A stretch of DNA of 64,000 bases from Pantoea vagans (GCF_001506165.1 NZ_CP011427.1:2728001-2792000); one strand, 5' to 3'. Numbered from the stretch's first letter, positions 18,068 through 27,586 are shown. The notes: generated from the letters alone by a model not told the origin. Made by a program: numbers and translations.

Positions 18068-19246
18068 ATGAAGATAATCATCAGTGGAAGCGGATATCCT
18101 GAAAAAAGAAATATCATCACTAACCCTCACCACCAGTATATTGATTGCCGAAAAAAGAACATTTACTTTTATTTGAACGCCGTCAGATCCAGGCTGCTAC
18201 ATAAAAATAAGCAATTCATCTTTTATCCGCTGCCCGGCTTGCTGCCGCACAGTGCGGATGTCATTCATCTCTTTAACGAAGTTGCTCATACCAAACGTAA
18301 CTGGATCGCCACCTTTGAGACTGAAATCCCCCGCGTGTTGCCCGTGCCCGGCATGGAAAAAACCGCTAATCCCGACTTGCACTCGCAACTGGCATTAATC
18401 GCCAGAGATGAATGTTTGTACCTGATTGCCATCTCACAAGCGACCTTTAACATCCAACTGAAGTTGCTGGAGGCTTTCCCTGCCATCAAGGCGGCAGCGG
18501 CCCATAAACTGCGTATTCTCCATCCTCCTCAGCCGTTGCTGTGTGTAAAACCGCGTTTAATTTCACCGGGAAAAATTCATTTCACGTTTGTTGGCAGTGA
18601 GTTCTATCGCAAGGGAGGGGCCGAAGTGGTGTTGGCGATTTCGCAACTGACTGAAGAGGATGTTTTCACTCGCAGTCAGATTCAGGTCACCCTGATTGGC
18701 GATCTTTCGCAGCGACATAATATTGCCCATCGCCAATTTCAGGATGATGAGGCGTTCTATACTCGCATTGAACACCTAATCAACACATCGCCACATATTC
18801 AGCACTTTAGCGCATTACCCAATCATCAGGTGTTGGCGCTATTGCAACGTACACACGTGGGGTTACTCCCCACCTGGCAGGATACTTATGGCTTCTCGGT
18901 GCTGGAAATGCAGGCCAGCGGCTGCCCGGTGATCACCACCAATGTTCGTGCCTTACCCGAGATCAATCCAGCAGGTGCAGGCTGGCTTATTCAACAGCCA
19001 TTAAATGATGAGCATGAGTATGTGATTGACTCAGAAGAGCGCAAAAAGGATATTCGCCACCAGATCGTGCAGCAGTTGAAAGGTCATATCGTGGATATTC
19101 TGCGTAATCCGGGGCTCATTACCCAGTACTCCGCGCAATCACTGCAAAGAATTGCGGAACACCATGACCCGGTGAAATTCAGTGAGCAGATGGTCCGCTT
19201 TTACGCATCCAGTAAGCAGACACACTATACAGCAGCGTTTAAATAA
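18068..19246 (+). CDS. Orphan GT4-type glycosyltransferase
   Basis: The 392-aa GT-B fold protein has a second-domain start at ISPGKIHFTFVGSEFYRKGG (about 177), QVTLIGD, and the GT4 donor-site block GLLPTWQDTYGFSVLEMQAS followed by GCPVITTNVRALPEIN, with the typical E-x7-E arrangement. It should move a sugar from a nucleotide donor to an unknown acceptor. There is no signal peptide or membrane segment. ATG 18068 has GGGAGAGATT upstream; an in-frame ATG at 18017 lacks a site. It stands alone, with no other polysaccharide gene near it, behind AT-rich DNA, which suggests acquisition by transfer. It is convergent with dusC 10 bp away. Confidence 0.82.
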   Translation: MKIIISGSGYPEKRNIITNPHHQYIDCRKKNIYFYLNAVRSRLLHKNKQFIFYPLPGLLPHSADVIHLFNEVAHTKRNWIATFETEIPRVLPVPGMEKTANPDLHSQLALIARDECLYLIAISQATFNIQLKLLEAFPAIKAAAAHKLRILHPPQPLLCVKPRLISPGKIHFTFVGSEFYRKGGAEVVLAISQLTEEDVFTRSQIQVTLIGDLSQRHNIAHRQFQDDEAFYTRIEHLINTSPHIQHFSALPNHQVLALLQRTHVGLLPTWQDTYGFSVLEMQASGCPVITTNVRALPEINPAGAGWLIQQPLNDEHEYVIDSEERKKDIRHQIVQQLKGHIVDILRNPGLITQYSAQSLQRIAEHHDPVKFSEQMVRFYASSKQTHYTAAFK

Positions 19247-19256
19247 TGAGGGGGCG

Positions 19257-20213
19257 CTATGCGTGTGCGGTCAGTTGCTGCGCATGGCGTTCAATCGCTG
19301 TGGCGATCTCAGCGGAAACACGTAAGGTACGGATTTCACTGAACAGCCCATCGGCCTCGTCGTAGGCTTTACGCAGGTAGCCCAGCCACTGTTTTATGCG
19401 CGCCACGTGGTACATGCCGGTATCACCCTGCTTCTCTAACTGGGTGTATTTCAGCAGCAGTTCAACCACCTCGAACCATGGCATGGGCGCTTCATTGTAC
19501 TTCACCACACGGCCGAGGTTGGGGATGTTGAGCGCACCGCGCCCTAACATCACCGCATCACAACCGGTGATGCGCAGACAATCCTGCGCATCCTGCCAGC
19601 TCCAGATCTCGCCGTTGGCGATCACCGGAATCGACAGGCGCTGGCGAATCTCACCAATCGCCTGCCAGTTGATGCTTTCAGCGCGGTAGCCTTCTTCTTT
19701 GGTACGGCCATGCACCACCAGTTCACTGGCCCCAGCTTGCTGTACCGCATCGGCAATCTCGAAGCGGCGCTCACCGGAATCCCAGCCCAGGCGTACTTTA
19801 ACCGTTACCGGTAGATGGGCAGGCACCGCTTCACGCATCGCTTTGGCACCGCGATAGATCAGCTCAGGATCTTTCAGCAGCGTCGCCCCACCGCCGCTGC
19901 CGTTAACCAGCTTTGACGGGCAACCACAGTTGAGATCCACGCCCCAGGAACCGAGTTCCACCGCACGCGCAGCGTTTTCTGCCAGCCACTCGGGATACTG
20001 CCCAAGTAGCTGCATACGCACACGCGTGCCGGAAGGGGTGCGGCTGCTGTTGTGCAGCTCAGGACACAAACGCCAAAAGGATTTTACCGGCAACAGTTGA
20101 TCGACCACACGCAAAAACTCGGTGACGCACAGATCATAATCATTCACCCCGGAGAGCAGCTCACGCACCAGCGAATCCAGCACGCCCTCCATCGGCGCCA
20201 GTAAAACCCTCAT
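19257..20213 (-). CDS. dusC: tRNA-dihydrouridine(16) synthase
   Basis: The 318-aa flavoenzyme reduces uridine 16 of tRNA D-loops with NADPH. It matches E. coli DusC over its length: [19 protein letters not shown] at the start, then [20 protein letters not shown] with the catalytic Cys at about 98, [27 protein letters not shown] and [17 protein letters not shown] in the TIM barrel, and a C-terminal helical domain. The start ATG 20213 lies 3 nt after the rhlE stop, so it is probably translated from a shared rhlE-dusC message. In E. coli dusC is close to yohF at 48 min, while rhlE is at 18 min. Confidence 0.96.
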   Translation of the reverse strand: MRVLLAPMEGVLDSLVRELLSGVNDYDLCVTEFLRVVDQLLPVKSFWRLCPELHNSSRTPSGTRVRMQLLGQYPEWLAENAARAVELGSWGVDLNCGCPSKLVNGSGGGATLLKDPELIYRGAKAMREAVPAHLPVTVKVRLGWDSGERRFEIADAVQQAGASELVVHGRTKEEGYRAESINWQAIGEIRQRLSIPVIANGEIWSWQDAQDCLRITGCDAVMLGRGALNIPNLGRVVKYNEAPMPWFEVVELLLKYTQLEKQGDTGMYHVARIKQWLGYLRKAYDEADGLFSEIRTLRVSAEIATAIERHAQQLTAHA

Positions 20214-20216
20214 GGG

Positions 20217-21596
20217 TTAGATATTCCCGCTCTTCTTAGGGGCTGGACGACGGCGACCGCTGTTAGCTGCTGGCGCAGCCTGGCCCGCATTGCCGCCCTG
20301 ACGACGCGCTGGACGTGCTTCGCCTTGCGGACGTGGCGCATGACCGCTGTGAGGACGAGAAACGTTACCGCCCTGTCCGCGCCCCTGGCCTTGACCACGG
20401 CCCTGACCGCGACCTTGCTGCTGACGTCCGTTTTGGATCGGCTCCGCTTTGATGCTTGGATCGACTTCAAAGCCAGGCAACTCGATGCGCGGAATTTCAC
20501 GCTTCAGCAAACGTTCGATGTCACGCAGCAGTTTGTGCTCATCGACACACACCAGCGACAACGCCGCACCAGTCGCCGCCGCACGACCGGTACGGCCGAT
20601 ACGGTGTACATAGTCTTCAGCCACATTTGGCAGCTCGTAGTTCACCACGTGTGGCAGCTCTTCAATATCCAGGCCACGCGCGGCGATATCGGTCGCCACC
20701 AGCACACGAATACCACCAGATTTAAAGTCCGCTAACGCACGGGTACGCGCGCCCTGGCTTTTGTTACCGTGGATAGCCGCTGCGGTAATGCCATCTTTGT
20801 TCAGTTGTTCGGCCAGATGGTTCGCGCCATGCTTGGTCCGGGTGAACACCAGCACTTGCTGCCAGTTATCACGACCAATCATCAGTGACAGCAGTTCCCG
20901 CTTGCGCTTTTTATCAACGAAATGCACCTGCTGTGAAACCTGCTCAGAAGCGGTGTTGCGACGCGCCACTTCAACCTGTTCTGGGTTGGTCAGCAGTTTT
21001 TCCGCCAGGGTTTTAATTTCATCAGAGAAAGTCGCAGAGAACAGCAGGTTCTGACGTTTGGCTGGCAGACGCGCCAGTACACGACGGATATCGTGGATGA
21101 AGCCCATATCGAGCATACGGTCCGCTTCATCCAGTACCAGAATTTCAACCTGTGACAGATCGACGGCATTTTGATGCGCCAGATCCAGCAGACGGCCCGG
21201 CGTCGCCACCAGCACATCGACGCCACCGCGCAGTTTCATCATTTGCGGGTTAATGCTTACGCCGCCGAAAACTACCAGCGAACGGATGTTGAGGTACTGA
21301 CTGTATTCACGGACGTTTTCGCCCACCTGCGCCGCCAGTTCACGGGTTGGGGTGAGGATCAGTGCACGCACCGGGCGACGACCGCGCGCAGTGGAAGGAT
21401 TTGCACTGAGGCGCTGCAGCAGTGGCAGCGTGAAGCCGGCGGTTTTACCCGTACCGGTCTGAGCACTCGCCAGCAGGTCGCGGCCAGCCAGTACCACAGG
21501 AATTGCCTGACGCTGGATTGGCGTCGGTTCTTGGTAGCCTTGTTCCGCTACCGCACGCAAAATATCGGCACTTAAGCCGAGAGAGTCAAAAGACAT
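20217..21596 (-). CDS. rhlE: ATP-dependent RNA helicase RhlE (DEAD-box)
   Basis: The 459-aa DEAD-box helicase has the Q motif ([14 protein letters not shown]), Walker [31 protein letters not shown] in [36 protein letters not shown] and [10 protein letters not shown] basic Gly/Arg/Gln-rich tail follows from about residue 390 ([17 protein letters not shown]), typical of RhlE and used for RNA binding. RhlE acts in ribosome maturation and mRNA decay. Start ATG 21596. The gene is followed by dusC after 3 nt, an arrangement that E. coli does not have. Confidence 0.97.
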   Translation of the reverse strand: MSFDSLGLSADILRAVAEQGYQEPTPIQRQAIPVVLAGRDLLASAQTGTGKTAGFTLPLLQRLSANPSTARGRRPVRALILTPTRELAAQVGENVREYSQYLNIRSLVVFGGVSINPQMMKLRGGVDVLVATPGRLLDLAHQNAVDLSQVEILVLDEADRMLDMGFIHDIRRVLARLPAKRQNLLFSATFSDEIKTLAEKLLTNPEQVEVARRNTASEQVSQQVHFVDKKRKRELLSLMIGRDNWQQVLVFTRTKHGANHLAEQLNKDGITAAAIHGNKSQGARTRALADFKSGGIRVLVATDIAARGLDIEELPHVVNYELPNVAEDYVHRIGRTGRAAATGAALSLVCVDEHKLLRDIERLLKREIPRIELPGFEVDPSIKAEPIQNGRQQQGRGQGRGQGQGRGQGGNVSRPHSGHAPRPQGEARPARRQGGNAGQAAPAANSGRRRPAPKKSGNI

Positions 21597-21770
21597 GCAG
21601 GTGTATTACTCCGAACCGCCCTGATCGCCGTCAGCGATGTAGTTTTCAGGGGGGATATGACGCAAGCCTGAGGCTCACGTGTGAAAAGGGCACAAACTAC
21701 CATGCGTAAGGGCGAGAGTTTAGCAGGTTTCGGCTGGGACTGCGACAGCCATTACCGCGAGGGGTTTTCT

Positions 21771-21859
21771 TAGGGCGCATAAATGCCCCCCTACGGTTTT
21801 ACCGATGTACTCATAATGTGTGCCTTTCTTTATTGTCAGGTCGTCAGTGATGGCGACCT
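21771..21859. repeat. Degenerate REP-like palindromes between rhlE and ybhQ
   Basis: TAGGGCGCAT-AA-ATGCCCCCCTAC (21771-21794) is an imperfect family member with a CTAC head. AGGTCGTC-AGTGAT-GGCGACCT (21838-21859) is an imperfect palindrome without a head. Both lie between the ybhQ terminator and the rhlE promoter region. An open frame across this region is not a gene. Confidence 0.65.
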
Positions 21860-21865
21860 GATTAC

Positions 21866-21899
21866 CCATAAAAAAGGAGCCATAAATGGCTCCTTCTTT
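21866..21899 (-). terminator. Intrinsic terminator of ybhQ
   Basis: On the minus strand AAGGAGCCAT-TT-ATGGCTCCTT is followed by TTTTAT, about 30 nt after the ybhQ stop. The 10-bp stem is perfect and the centre is again CAT-TT-ATG. Confidence 0.85.
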
Positions 21900-21928
21900 C
21901 ACAGCAGGCAGAAAGATCCCGCCAAACA

Positions 21929-22321
21929 TTAACTGCGTTTTTTCTCCACGCGATGCGCGGGTTCTTTCGCCAGCAGTGACACCAGTGCCGGTCCCACTAA
22001 CATCACCACGCCCAAACAACCAATCAGCAGGTTGTTGTGGATGAAGCGGGAAATCAGGAACAGCGTCAGCATCGCTGCACCGAAGTAATAGGTTGTCGTT
22101 ACTTCTTCCAGAGAATCGCCAAATCGGCGTAAACGGGCACTACGCTGCAGAGCCAGCATGGCGATAAACACCAACGCATAAGCGGCTACCAGGGTACTGC
22201 TCACTTCTACCAGCGCCTTATGCTTCCAGCCCCACACCAGCGCTGCAATCACCAACAAGTGCATGGCAATATGCAAGCAGGTTTGACCGGTAACAATCTG
22301 AACACGATTAGACCATTTCAT
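21929..22321 (-). CDS. ybhQ: Inner-membrane protein YbhQ
   Basis: The 130-aa protein has four predicted membrane segments and matches E. coli YbhQ (136 aa): MKWSNRVQIVTGQTC at the start, EEVTTTYYFGAAML in the middle and GPALVSLLAKEPAHRVEKKR at the basic C-terminus. The function is unknown. It is divergent from ybhP, as in E. coli, and ends at a strong terminator. Start ATG 22321 follows AGGAGAAATGA. Confidence 0.92.
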   Translation of the reverse strand: MKWSNRVQIVTGQTCLHIAMHLLVIAALVWGWKHKALVEVSSTLVAAYALVFIAMLALQRSARLRRFGDSLEEVTTTYYFGAAMLTLFLISRFIHNNLLIGCLGVVMLVGPALVSLLAKEPAHRVEKKRS

Positions 22322-22497
22322 TCATTTCTCCTGGCAGACCCAACAGGTCGCCCAAGTGTATCTGGCTGCGGCCAGACGGATTTCCTCAATGTAAAGCAAA
22401 TTTCGGATTACGCCCTAATTTTATGCTCCACTCACCACCCATTTGTGACAAAGACTACACTTTGTGCTGTTGATGATGAAAAGGAGCGCGTCGCAGT

Positions 22498-23259
22498 ATG
22501 CCACAAATCACGCAAGGATTTTCATTTAAAGTCCTGACGATCAATACCCACAAAGGGTTCACCAGCTTTAATCGCCGCTTTATCCTGCCGGAATTGCGTG
22601 ACGCCGTCCGCGAAACCTCAGCGGATATCGTCTTCCTGCAAGAGGTGATGGGCACCCACGCTATCCATTCGCTGCACATCGAAAACTGGCCAGAACACTC
22701 TCATTACGAGTATCTGGCTGACACCATGTGGCATGATTTTGCCTATGGCCGTAATGCGGTTTATCCTGAAGGACACCACGGGAACGCGATATTGTCACGT
22801 TTTCCGATTATTGAATATGAAAACCTCGATATTTCTGTGGCAGGAAGTGAAAAACGCGGCATGTTGCACTGCCAGATTCGCTTGCCTGACCGTCCGCAGC
22901 CACTGCATGTCATTTGCGTTCATCTGGGCTTAAAGGAACACCATCGCCAGACGCAGATGAAAATGATGAGTGAGCACATCGCCGCGCTGCCGCATGATGC
23001 GCCGCTGGTGGTGGCCGGTGATTTTAACGACTGGCAAGTTCGTGCCAATCGTTTTCTGAAACGCAGCGCCGGCCTTGAGGAAGTATTCAGCATGAAAAAC
23101 GGCCACCCGGCGCGCACCTTTCCGGCCCGTTTTCCCCTGTTGCGCCTTGATCGCATTTACATCCGCAACGCCACGGTCAGCCATCCTTGGGCGCTGCCGG
23201 TCAAACCCTGGTCACATCTTTCCGATCACGCCCCGCTGGCAGTGGAGATCTTGCTATGA
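22498..23259 (+). CDS. ybhP: Endonuclease/exonuclease/phosphatase-family protein YbhP
   Basis: The 253-aa EEP-fold protein carries the Mg2+-site motifs FLQEVMG (Glu), [30 protein letters not shown] (Asp/Asn) and LRLDRIYIR ... [11 protein letters not shown] (Asp/His). It matches E. coli YbhP in length and order. EEP proteins hydrolyse phosphodiesters (nucleic acid, phospholipid or inositol phosphate); the substrate is unknown. Its stop overlaps the clsB start (ATGA), so it is the first gene of a ybhP-clsB-ybhN operon and may work on phospholipids, which is inference from context. Confidence 0.95.
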   Translation: MPQITQGFSFKVLTINTHKGFTSFNRRFILPELRDAVRETSADIVFLQEVMGTHAIHSLHIENWPEHSHYEYLADTMWHDFAYGRNAVYPEGHHGNAILSRFPIIEYENLDISVAGSEKRGMLHCQIRLPDRPQPLHVICVHLGLKEHHRQTQMKMMSEHIAALPHDAPLVVAGDFNDWQVRANRFLKRSAGLEEVFSMKNGHPARTFPARFPLLRLDRIYIRNATVSHPWALPVKPWSHLSDHAPLAVEILL

Positions 23260-24500
23260 ACTTTAGTTGGCGTGATGGCAACCAACTTCGGCTGCTGGAA
23301 AATGGCGATCAGTTTTTCCCGCGCGTTTCTGAAGCCATCCAAGGCGCGCAGCGTTCGCTGCTGCTGGAAACCTTTATTCTGTTCGAGGACACAGTTGGCC
23401 AGTCTCTCCATAGCGATTTATTGACGGCAGCCCGGCGTGGCGTCCATGTTGAAGTGATGGTGGATGGCTACGGTTCGCCTGATTTATCCGATCACTTCGT
23501 CAACAGCCTCACCGAAGCCGGCGTGCGCTTTCTCTATTATGATCCGCGCCCGCTTGTGCTGGGCATGCGCACCAATGTGTTCCGCCGCCTGCATCGGAAA
23601 ATCGTAGTGGTGGATGAGACGCTGGCCTTCGTCGGCGGTATCAACTTTTCTGACGAGCACAACACCGACTTCGGCCCGCAAGCCAAGCAGGACTATGCAG
23701 TGGAGGTCACCGGACCGGTGGTGTTGGATATTGCGCATTACGTGCAGCAAGCCATGGGTAGCGAACAGGTGACGCGGCGCTGGTGGGGAGGCCGATCGCC
23801 ACGGCTGGCGGTGAATGCCATGCCGGGTGACGCTCAGGTACTGTTTGTCTATCGCGATAATGACCAGCATCGCGATGACATTGAGCAGCACTATCTGGAT
23901 ATGTTGCGCAAGGCAAAGCACGACGTGATTATCGCCAACGCCTACTTTTTCCCTGGCTATCGGCTGCTGCGCGAGATGCGCAGTGCCGCACAGCGTGGCG
24001 TGCGCGTCAGGCTGATCGTCCAGGGTGAGCCCGATATGCCGATTGTCAAAGTCGGTGCTGAGATGCTGTACAACTATCTGGTGGATGCCGGTGTGGAGGT
24101 TTACGAGTATTGCCGCCGGCCGCTGCACGGCAAGATTGCGGTGCAGGATCAACACTGGTCCACGGTGGGGTCCAGCAATCTCGACCCGCTCAGTCTGTCA
24201 CTCAACCTCGAAGCCAATCTGATGGTGCACGATCGCGCGTTCAACCAGACACTGCGCGAAAATCTGGAAGCACTGTTACAGCAGGATTGCGAGCGCGTAC
24301 AGGATGACAAGCTGCCGCCACGCACCTGGTGGCATCTGACCAAAAGCGTCATCGTGTTTCACTTCCTACGCCATTTCCCGGCCATCGCGGGTTGGTTGCC
24401 CGCGCATACTCCGCTGCTGAGCCAGGTGGAACCGCCGGTTCAGCCGGAAATGGAAACCCAGGATCGGGTCGAAACCGACAATCAAGGAGCGAAACCCTGA
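23256..24500 (+). CDS. clsB: Cardiolipin synthase B
   Basis: The 414-aa phospholipase-D-superfamily enzyme makes cardiolipin at the inner membrane. Two HKD motifs are visible: [20 protein letters not shown] (about 115) and [20 protein letters not shown] (about 290). E. coli ClsB has 413 aa. I used ATG 23256 ([10 protein letters not shown]), which overlaps the ybhP stop by 4 nt and fits E. coli; an upstream in-frame start inside ybhP is spurious. The last residues form a Glu/Pro-rich tail. The stop overlaps the ybhN start (TGATG). Confidence 0.97.
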   Translation: MNFSWRDGNQLRLLENGDQFFPRVSEAIQGAQRSLLLETFILFEDTVGQSLHSDLLTAARRGVHVEVMVDGYGSPDLSDHFVNSLTEAGVRFLYYDPRPLVLGMRTNVFRRLHRKIVVVDETLAFVGGINFSDEHNTDFGPQAKQDYAVEVTGPVVLDIAHYVQQAMGSEQVTRRWWGGRSPRLAVNAMPGDAQVLFVYRDNDQHRDDIEQHYLDMLRKAKHDVIIANAYFFPGYRLLREMRSAAQRGVRVRLIVQGEPDMPIVKVGAEMLYNYLVDAGVEVYEYCRRPLHGKIAVQDQHWSTVGSSNLDPLSLSLNLEANLMVHDRAFNQTLRENLEALLQQDCERVQDDKLPPRTWWHLTKSVIVFHFLRHFPAIAGWLPAHTPLLSQVEPPVQPEMETQDRVETDNQGAKP

Positions 24501-25465
24501 TGAGCAAGAAACATTCGCGCTGGCAATGGGCCAAGAAAATCCTCACCTGGCTGTTTTTTATCGCCGTGATTGTGCTGCTGGTGATTTACGCGCGCAAAGT
24601 GAACTGGCAAGACGTCTATCAGGTGATTGTGGGTTATAACCGCTACGTAGTGTTGGGTGCCGCCGCGCTGGTGGTGGTCAGCTATCTCACCTATGGCGTC
24701 TATGATTTGATTGGTCGTGCCTACTGCGGGCACAAACTGGCCAAACGTCAGGTGATGCTGGTGTCGTTTATCTGTTACGCCTTTAACCTGACGCTGAGCA
24801 CCTGGGTGGGTGGCGTGGCGATGCGCTATCGGCTTTATTCACGCCTGGGACTGCCCGGCGGCACTATCACCCGCATCTTTTCCATGAGCATTGCGACTAA
24901 CTGGCTGGGCTATATCTTACTGGCTGGGGTGGTGTTTGTGGCGGGGATGGTGCCGATTCCGCCGCGTTGGTTTATCGGCGAAAACACGCTGCGCATTATT
25001 GGTGCAGCGCTGTTAGTGCTGGTCGCTATTTATTTATGGGCCTGTACCTTTGCGAAAAAGCGCCAGTGGACGGTGAAAGGTCAGCATCTGCAACTGCCGT
25101 CACTGCGCATGGCGTTGTTGCAGTTTGCGGTCTCCAGCGCCAACTGGCTGGTGATGGGGGCGATCATCTGGCTCTTGCTGGCACGTCAGGTGGATTATCC
25201 GCAGGTGCTGGGCGTGTTGCTGATCAGCAGTATCGCTGGGGTGATCATTCATATTCCCGCTGGGATCGGCGTGCTGGAAGCGGTGTTTCTTGCGCTGCTG
25301 GCAGGGGAACAGGTTTCGCACGGCACGATTATCGCCGCGCTACTGGCTTATCGCGTGCTGTACTTTATTTTACCGCTGTTGCTGGCGTTGGTGTTGTATT
25401 TGCTGCTGGAGAGCCGAGCGAAGCAATTGCGGCAGAAGAATGAGCGCAAAATGGCTTCACGATAA
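24500..25465 (+). CDS. ybhN: Membrane protein YbhN (lysylphosphatidylglycerol-flippase-like UPF0104)
   Basis: The 321-aa protein has about eight membrane segments and the family motifs FNLTLSTWVGGVAMRYRLYS and IAGVIIHIPAGIGVLEAVFL. It matches E. coli YbhN (318 aa). It belongs to the membrane-domain family of MprF-like proteins, which flip or translocate lipids, but lacks the synthase domain. Start ATG 24500 overlaps the clsB stop by one base. Its position behind clsB suggests a role with cardiolipin transport; that is inference. The C-terminus is basic (QLRQKNERKMASR). Confidence 0.94.
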   Translation: MSKKHSRWQWAKKILTWLFFIAVIVLLVIYARKVNWQDVYQVIVGYNRYVVLGAAALVVVSYLTYGVYDLIGRAYCGHKLAKRQVMLVSFICYAFNLTLSTWVGGVAMRYRLYSRLGLPGGTITRIFSMSIATNWLGYILLAGVVFVAGMVPIPPRWFIGENTLRIIGAALLVLVAIYLWACTFAKKRQWTVKGQHLQLPSLRMALLQFAVSSANWLVMGAIIWLLLARQVDYPQVLGVLLISSIAGVIIHIPAGIGVLEAVFLALLAGEQVSHGTIIAALLAYRVLYFILPLLLALVLYLLLESRAKQLRQKNERKMASR

Positions 25466-25538
25466 TGGGTTAAGGACCTTGTCGGGCTGCTACGAGACTG
25501 GACTCATTGAGGTGAGATGTTAACAACTTCATTAAACT

Positions 25539-25612
25539 GTAGCGGCGCAATTTATTGCGCGTCATTTAGCAGGGGTATCGCTGCTGAGACGCGCGATGAA
25601 TCGCGCCGCTAC
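25539..25612. repeat. REPIN-like inverted pair, GTAGCGGCGC type (1)
   Basis: GTAGCGGCGCAATTTATTGCGC (25539-25560) and GCGCGATGAATCGCGCCGCTAC (25591-25612) form an inverted pair with GTAG at both outer ends and a 30-nt spacer. Each arm is itself palindromic. The layout is that of REPIN/BIME elements. It lies in the ybhN/ybhL convergent gap. Confidence 0.85.
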
Positions 25613-25617
25613 GAAGA

Positions 25618-25669
25618 TGATTTACCGACAATTACCGAAAATGATTTACCGACGGTTACCGAAAATGCG
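25618..25669. repeat. Two-copy 25-bp tandem repeat at the ybhL 3' end
   Basis: ATGATTTACCGACAATTACCGAAA is followed by ATGATTTACCGACGGTTACCGAAA, with two differences between the copies. The right copy encodes the last seven codons of ybhL (RIFGNRR stop); the left copy lies beyond the stop codon. Confidence 0.8.
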
Positions 25670-26353
25670 CAGCAGCATCAGGAACAGGTTGATGAAGTCG
25701 AGATACAGCGTCAGCGCACCCATAATCGAGTAGCGGCGCAGATTCTCTTTATCGTTGACGTTAATGCTCTCGCCAATCGATTTCAGCTTCTGCGTGTCAT
25801 AGGCGGTCAGACCGACAAACACCACCACACCGATATAGGTAATGGCCCACATCAGCGCCGGACTTTTCAGCCAGAAGTTCACCAGTGACGCCAGCACAAT
25901 CCCGATCAGCGCCATAAACAGCAAGCTGCCGAAACGGCTCAGGTCACGCTTGGTGGTGTAACCGTAGAAGCTCATTGCGCCGAACATCCCTGCCGTCACA
26001 AAGAAAGTGCTGGCAATGGAAGAATAGGTATAGACGAGGAAGATACTCGCCAGCGTCAATCCGGTCAGCGCGGAATAGAGCATAAACAGCCCGGTCGCGA
26101 GCGTACTGCTCAGGCGATGCACCATGCCTGACAGCACAAACACCACTGCCAACTGCACAATAATCAGCCCAAAGAAGGTGATACGGTTAGCAAACACCAG
26201 CTCCATAACGGCAGGCGTACGCGCAGCAAACCATGACACAAAGGCCGTCAGCAGTAAGCCGCAGGTCATCCAGCCATAGACCTGCGCCATATAGGTTTGC
26301 AGCCCGGTTGATGCCTGCTGCACGATTGAATCATTACGTGGATATCGGTCCAT
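25646..26353 (-). CDS. ybhL: Bax inhibitor-1 family membrane protein YbhL
   Basis: The 235-aa protein has seven membrane segments of the BI-1/YccA family (PF01027), with GLQTYMAQVYGWMTCGLLLT at the N-terminus, GYTTKRDLSRFG, and GLTAYDTQKLK followed by YLDFINLFLMLLRIFGN at the end. BI-1 proteins are pH-sensitive calcium leak channels in other systems; the E. coli role is not settled. I chose ATG 26353 (MDRYPRNDSIVQQ) because GAGGTG lies upstream and E. coli YbhL starts there; an upstream ATG at 26377 adds eight residues without support. In E. coli ybhL follows moaE directly; here a lipoprotein gene intervenes. Confidence 0.95.
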   Translation of the reverse strand: MDRYPRNDSIVQQASTGLQTYMAQVYGWMTCGLLLTAFVSWFAARTPAVMELVFANRITFFGLIIVQLAVVFVLSGMVHRLSSTLATGLFMLYSALTGLTLASIFLVYTYSSIASTFFVTAGMFGAMSFYGYTTKRDLSRFGSLLFMALIGIVLASLVNFWLKSPALMWAITYIGVVVFVGLTAYDTQKLKSIGESINVNDKENLRRYSIMGALTLYLDFINLFLMLLRIFGNRR

Positions 26354-26410
26354 GATGCACCTCATTAAGTTGGACAAACGCTGTAAGTGTGGAGTCTACA
26401 CCGCATTGCG

Positions 26411-27505
26411 TCAACGGCGCGTCAAGCACTGTTGATATCGGCCATCAACGCGCTGCGCAAACCACGCGGTGGTCAGGTTGCGGGTGATTTTTGGGCTCTC
26501 CAGTTTTATGCCCGGCAGCATCTCACGCGGCAGACGTTTGCCCGCCATTTTGTCGGCCAGAATAAACGTCTGCTTCCACAAAGTGCTGCTGCTGAAGCTT
26601 TCGGTGTCGCCCTTCTCCAGATCGCGGCGGATTTCGCGGTTACTCATATCCAGCTGCTTACTCAGCGTGCGCACTGCTAATTCGGTCGAACCGGCTTGCT
26701 CGCTGCCATACATAATCAAATCGCCATCCAGCGCCAGCTTTATCCCACTGGCACGCGCCACGGCGGCCTGGAAGGCGGCATTGCGGCTGGCGTACCATCC
26801 GGCATTGAAATCGGCAAAGCGATACAGCGGCTGGCTGTAATCTGCCGGATACCCCAGCAGATGTAAGGTGCCGAAGTAGATACCGCCACGGCGGGTAAAC
26901 ACTTCACGACGGATGGAGCCGTCAATCGGATACGGATAGCCCTTGGCGTGCGCTTCGGCAAATTCAATGCTGACCTGCATCGGCCCACCGGTGTGAATCG
27001 GATTCAGATTGCCGAACAGCTTCTGCCCCATCGGCACCATATCGATGAAATCATCAAAAATGGCACTCAGCTCTTTCTCACTGCGCACTTTGTCCAGGCG
27101 TGCCGCGTAGCTTTCGCCGGTGGGGGATTTGATCAGTAAGGCGGTACGCACTAAAAAGGCGGGAACATGCACTTTCGCGGTACGGCGATCGATTTCACCC
27201 CAGGCGATTTTCGGCAAACCCGGCACTGGTGCATCGGCATTAAAATTGGATTCCTGATCGGCGACGGCGATCACCGCACAGACATTGCTGACGCTGGGAT
27301 CGATCTGCTGCACGCGAAAGGCGGTGTAGATGTCATCCGCCCAGGCGCTTTTTTGCTTCACGTCACTGGGCAGCAACTGTTGGATTTGGCTTTTAACGTC
27401 GGCCGGCTGACGTGCCGGTGCCTGCGGTTCTTTTTTGCTACTACATCCCGCCAACACCAGCGCGGTAAGCAGCGCTGCGCCTTTCAGCATTTTAGTGGTG
27501 TTCAT
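26411..27505 (-). CDS. Lipoprotein, probably DUF1615 family
   Basis: The 364-aa protein has a lipoprotein signal, MNTTKMLKGAALLTALVLAG then CSSKKE, with the lipobox LAGC. The rest is soluble; it includes SNVCAVIAVADQESNFNADA, a stretch resembling lytic-transglycosylase Glu-Ser neighbourhoods, and GGPMQVSIEFAEAHAKGYPYP. I recall DUF1615 lipoproteins of this form but cannot confirm the family without a search. The residue after the lipobox Cys is Ser, which suggests an outer-membrane location. It sits between moaE and ybhL, in the same direction, 81 nt after moaE. A peptidoglycan hydrolase role is possible. Confidence 0.75.
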   Translation of the reverse strand: MNTTKMLKGAALLTALVLAGCSSKKEPQAPARQPADVKSQIQQLLPSDVKQKSAWADDIYTAFRVQQIDPSVSNVCAVIAVADQESNFNADAPVPGLPKIAWGEIDRRTAKVHVPAFLVRTALLIKSPTGESYAARLDKVRSEKELSAIFDDFIDMVPMGQKLFGNLNPIHTGGPMQVSIEFAEAHAKGYPYPIDGSIRREVFTRRGGIYFGTLHLLGYPADYSQPLYRFADFNAGWYASRNAAFQAAVARASGIKLALDGDLIMYGSEQAGSTELAVRTLSKQLDMSNREIRRDLEKGDTESFSSSTLWKQTFILADKMAGKRLPREMLPGIKLESPKITRNLTTAWFAQRVDGRYQQCLTRR

Positions 27506-27586
27506 CCTGTTCCCTGATAGCCAACAAAAACCGTACCTTAACGTTTTCAGAGGGCTGCGGCTATCGGCGCAGGCGGAATTTACGCC

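Noticed and set aside
21720..22019. 99-aa minus-strand open frame after ybhQ
   Set aside because: It overlaps the ybhQ 3' end in another frame and runs through the ybhQ terminator and two palindromes; the composition is not protein-like.
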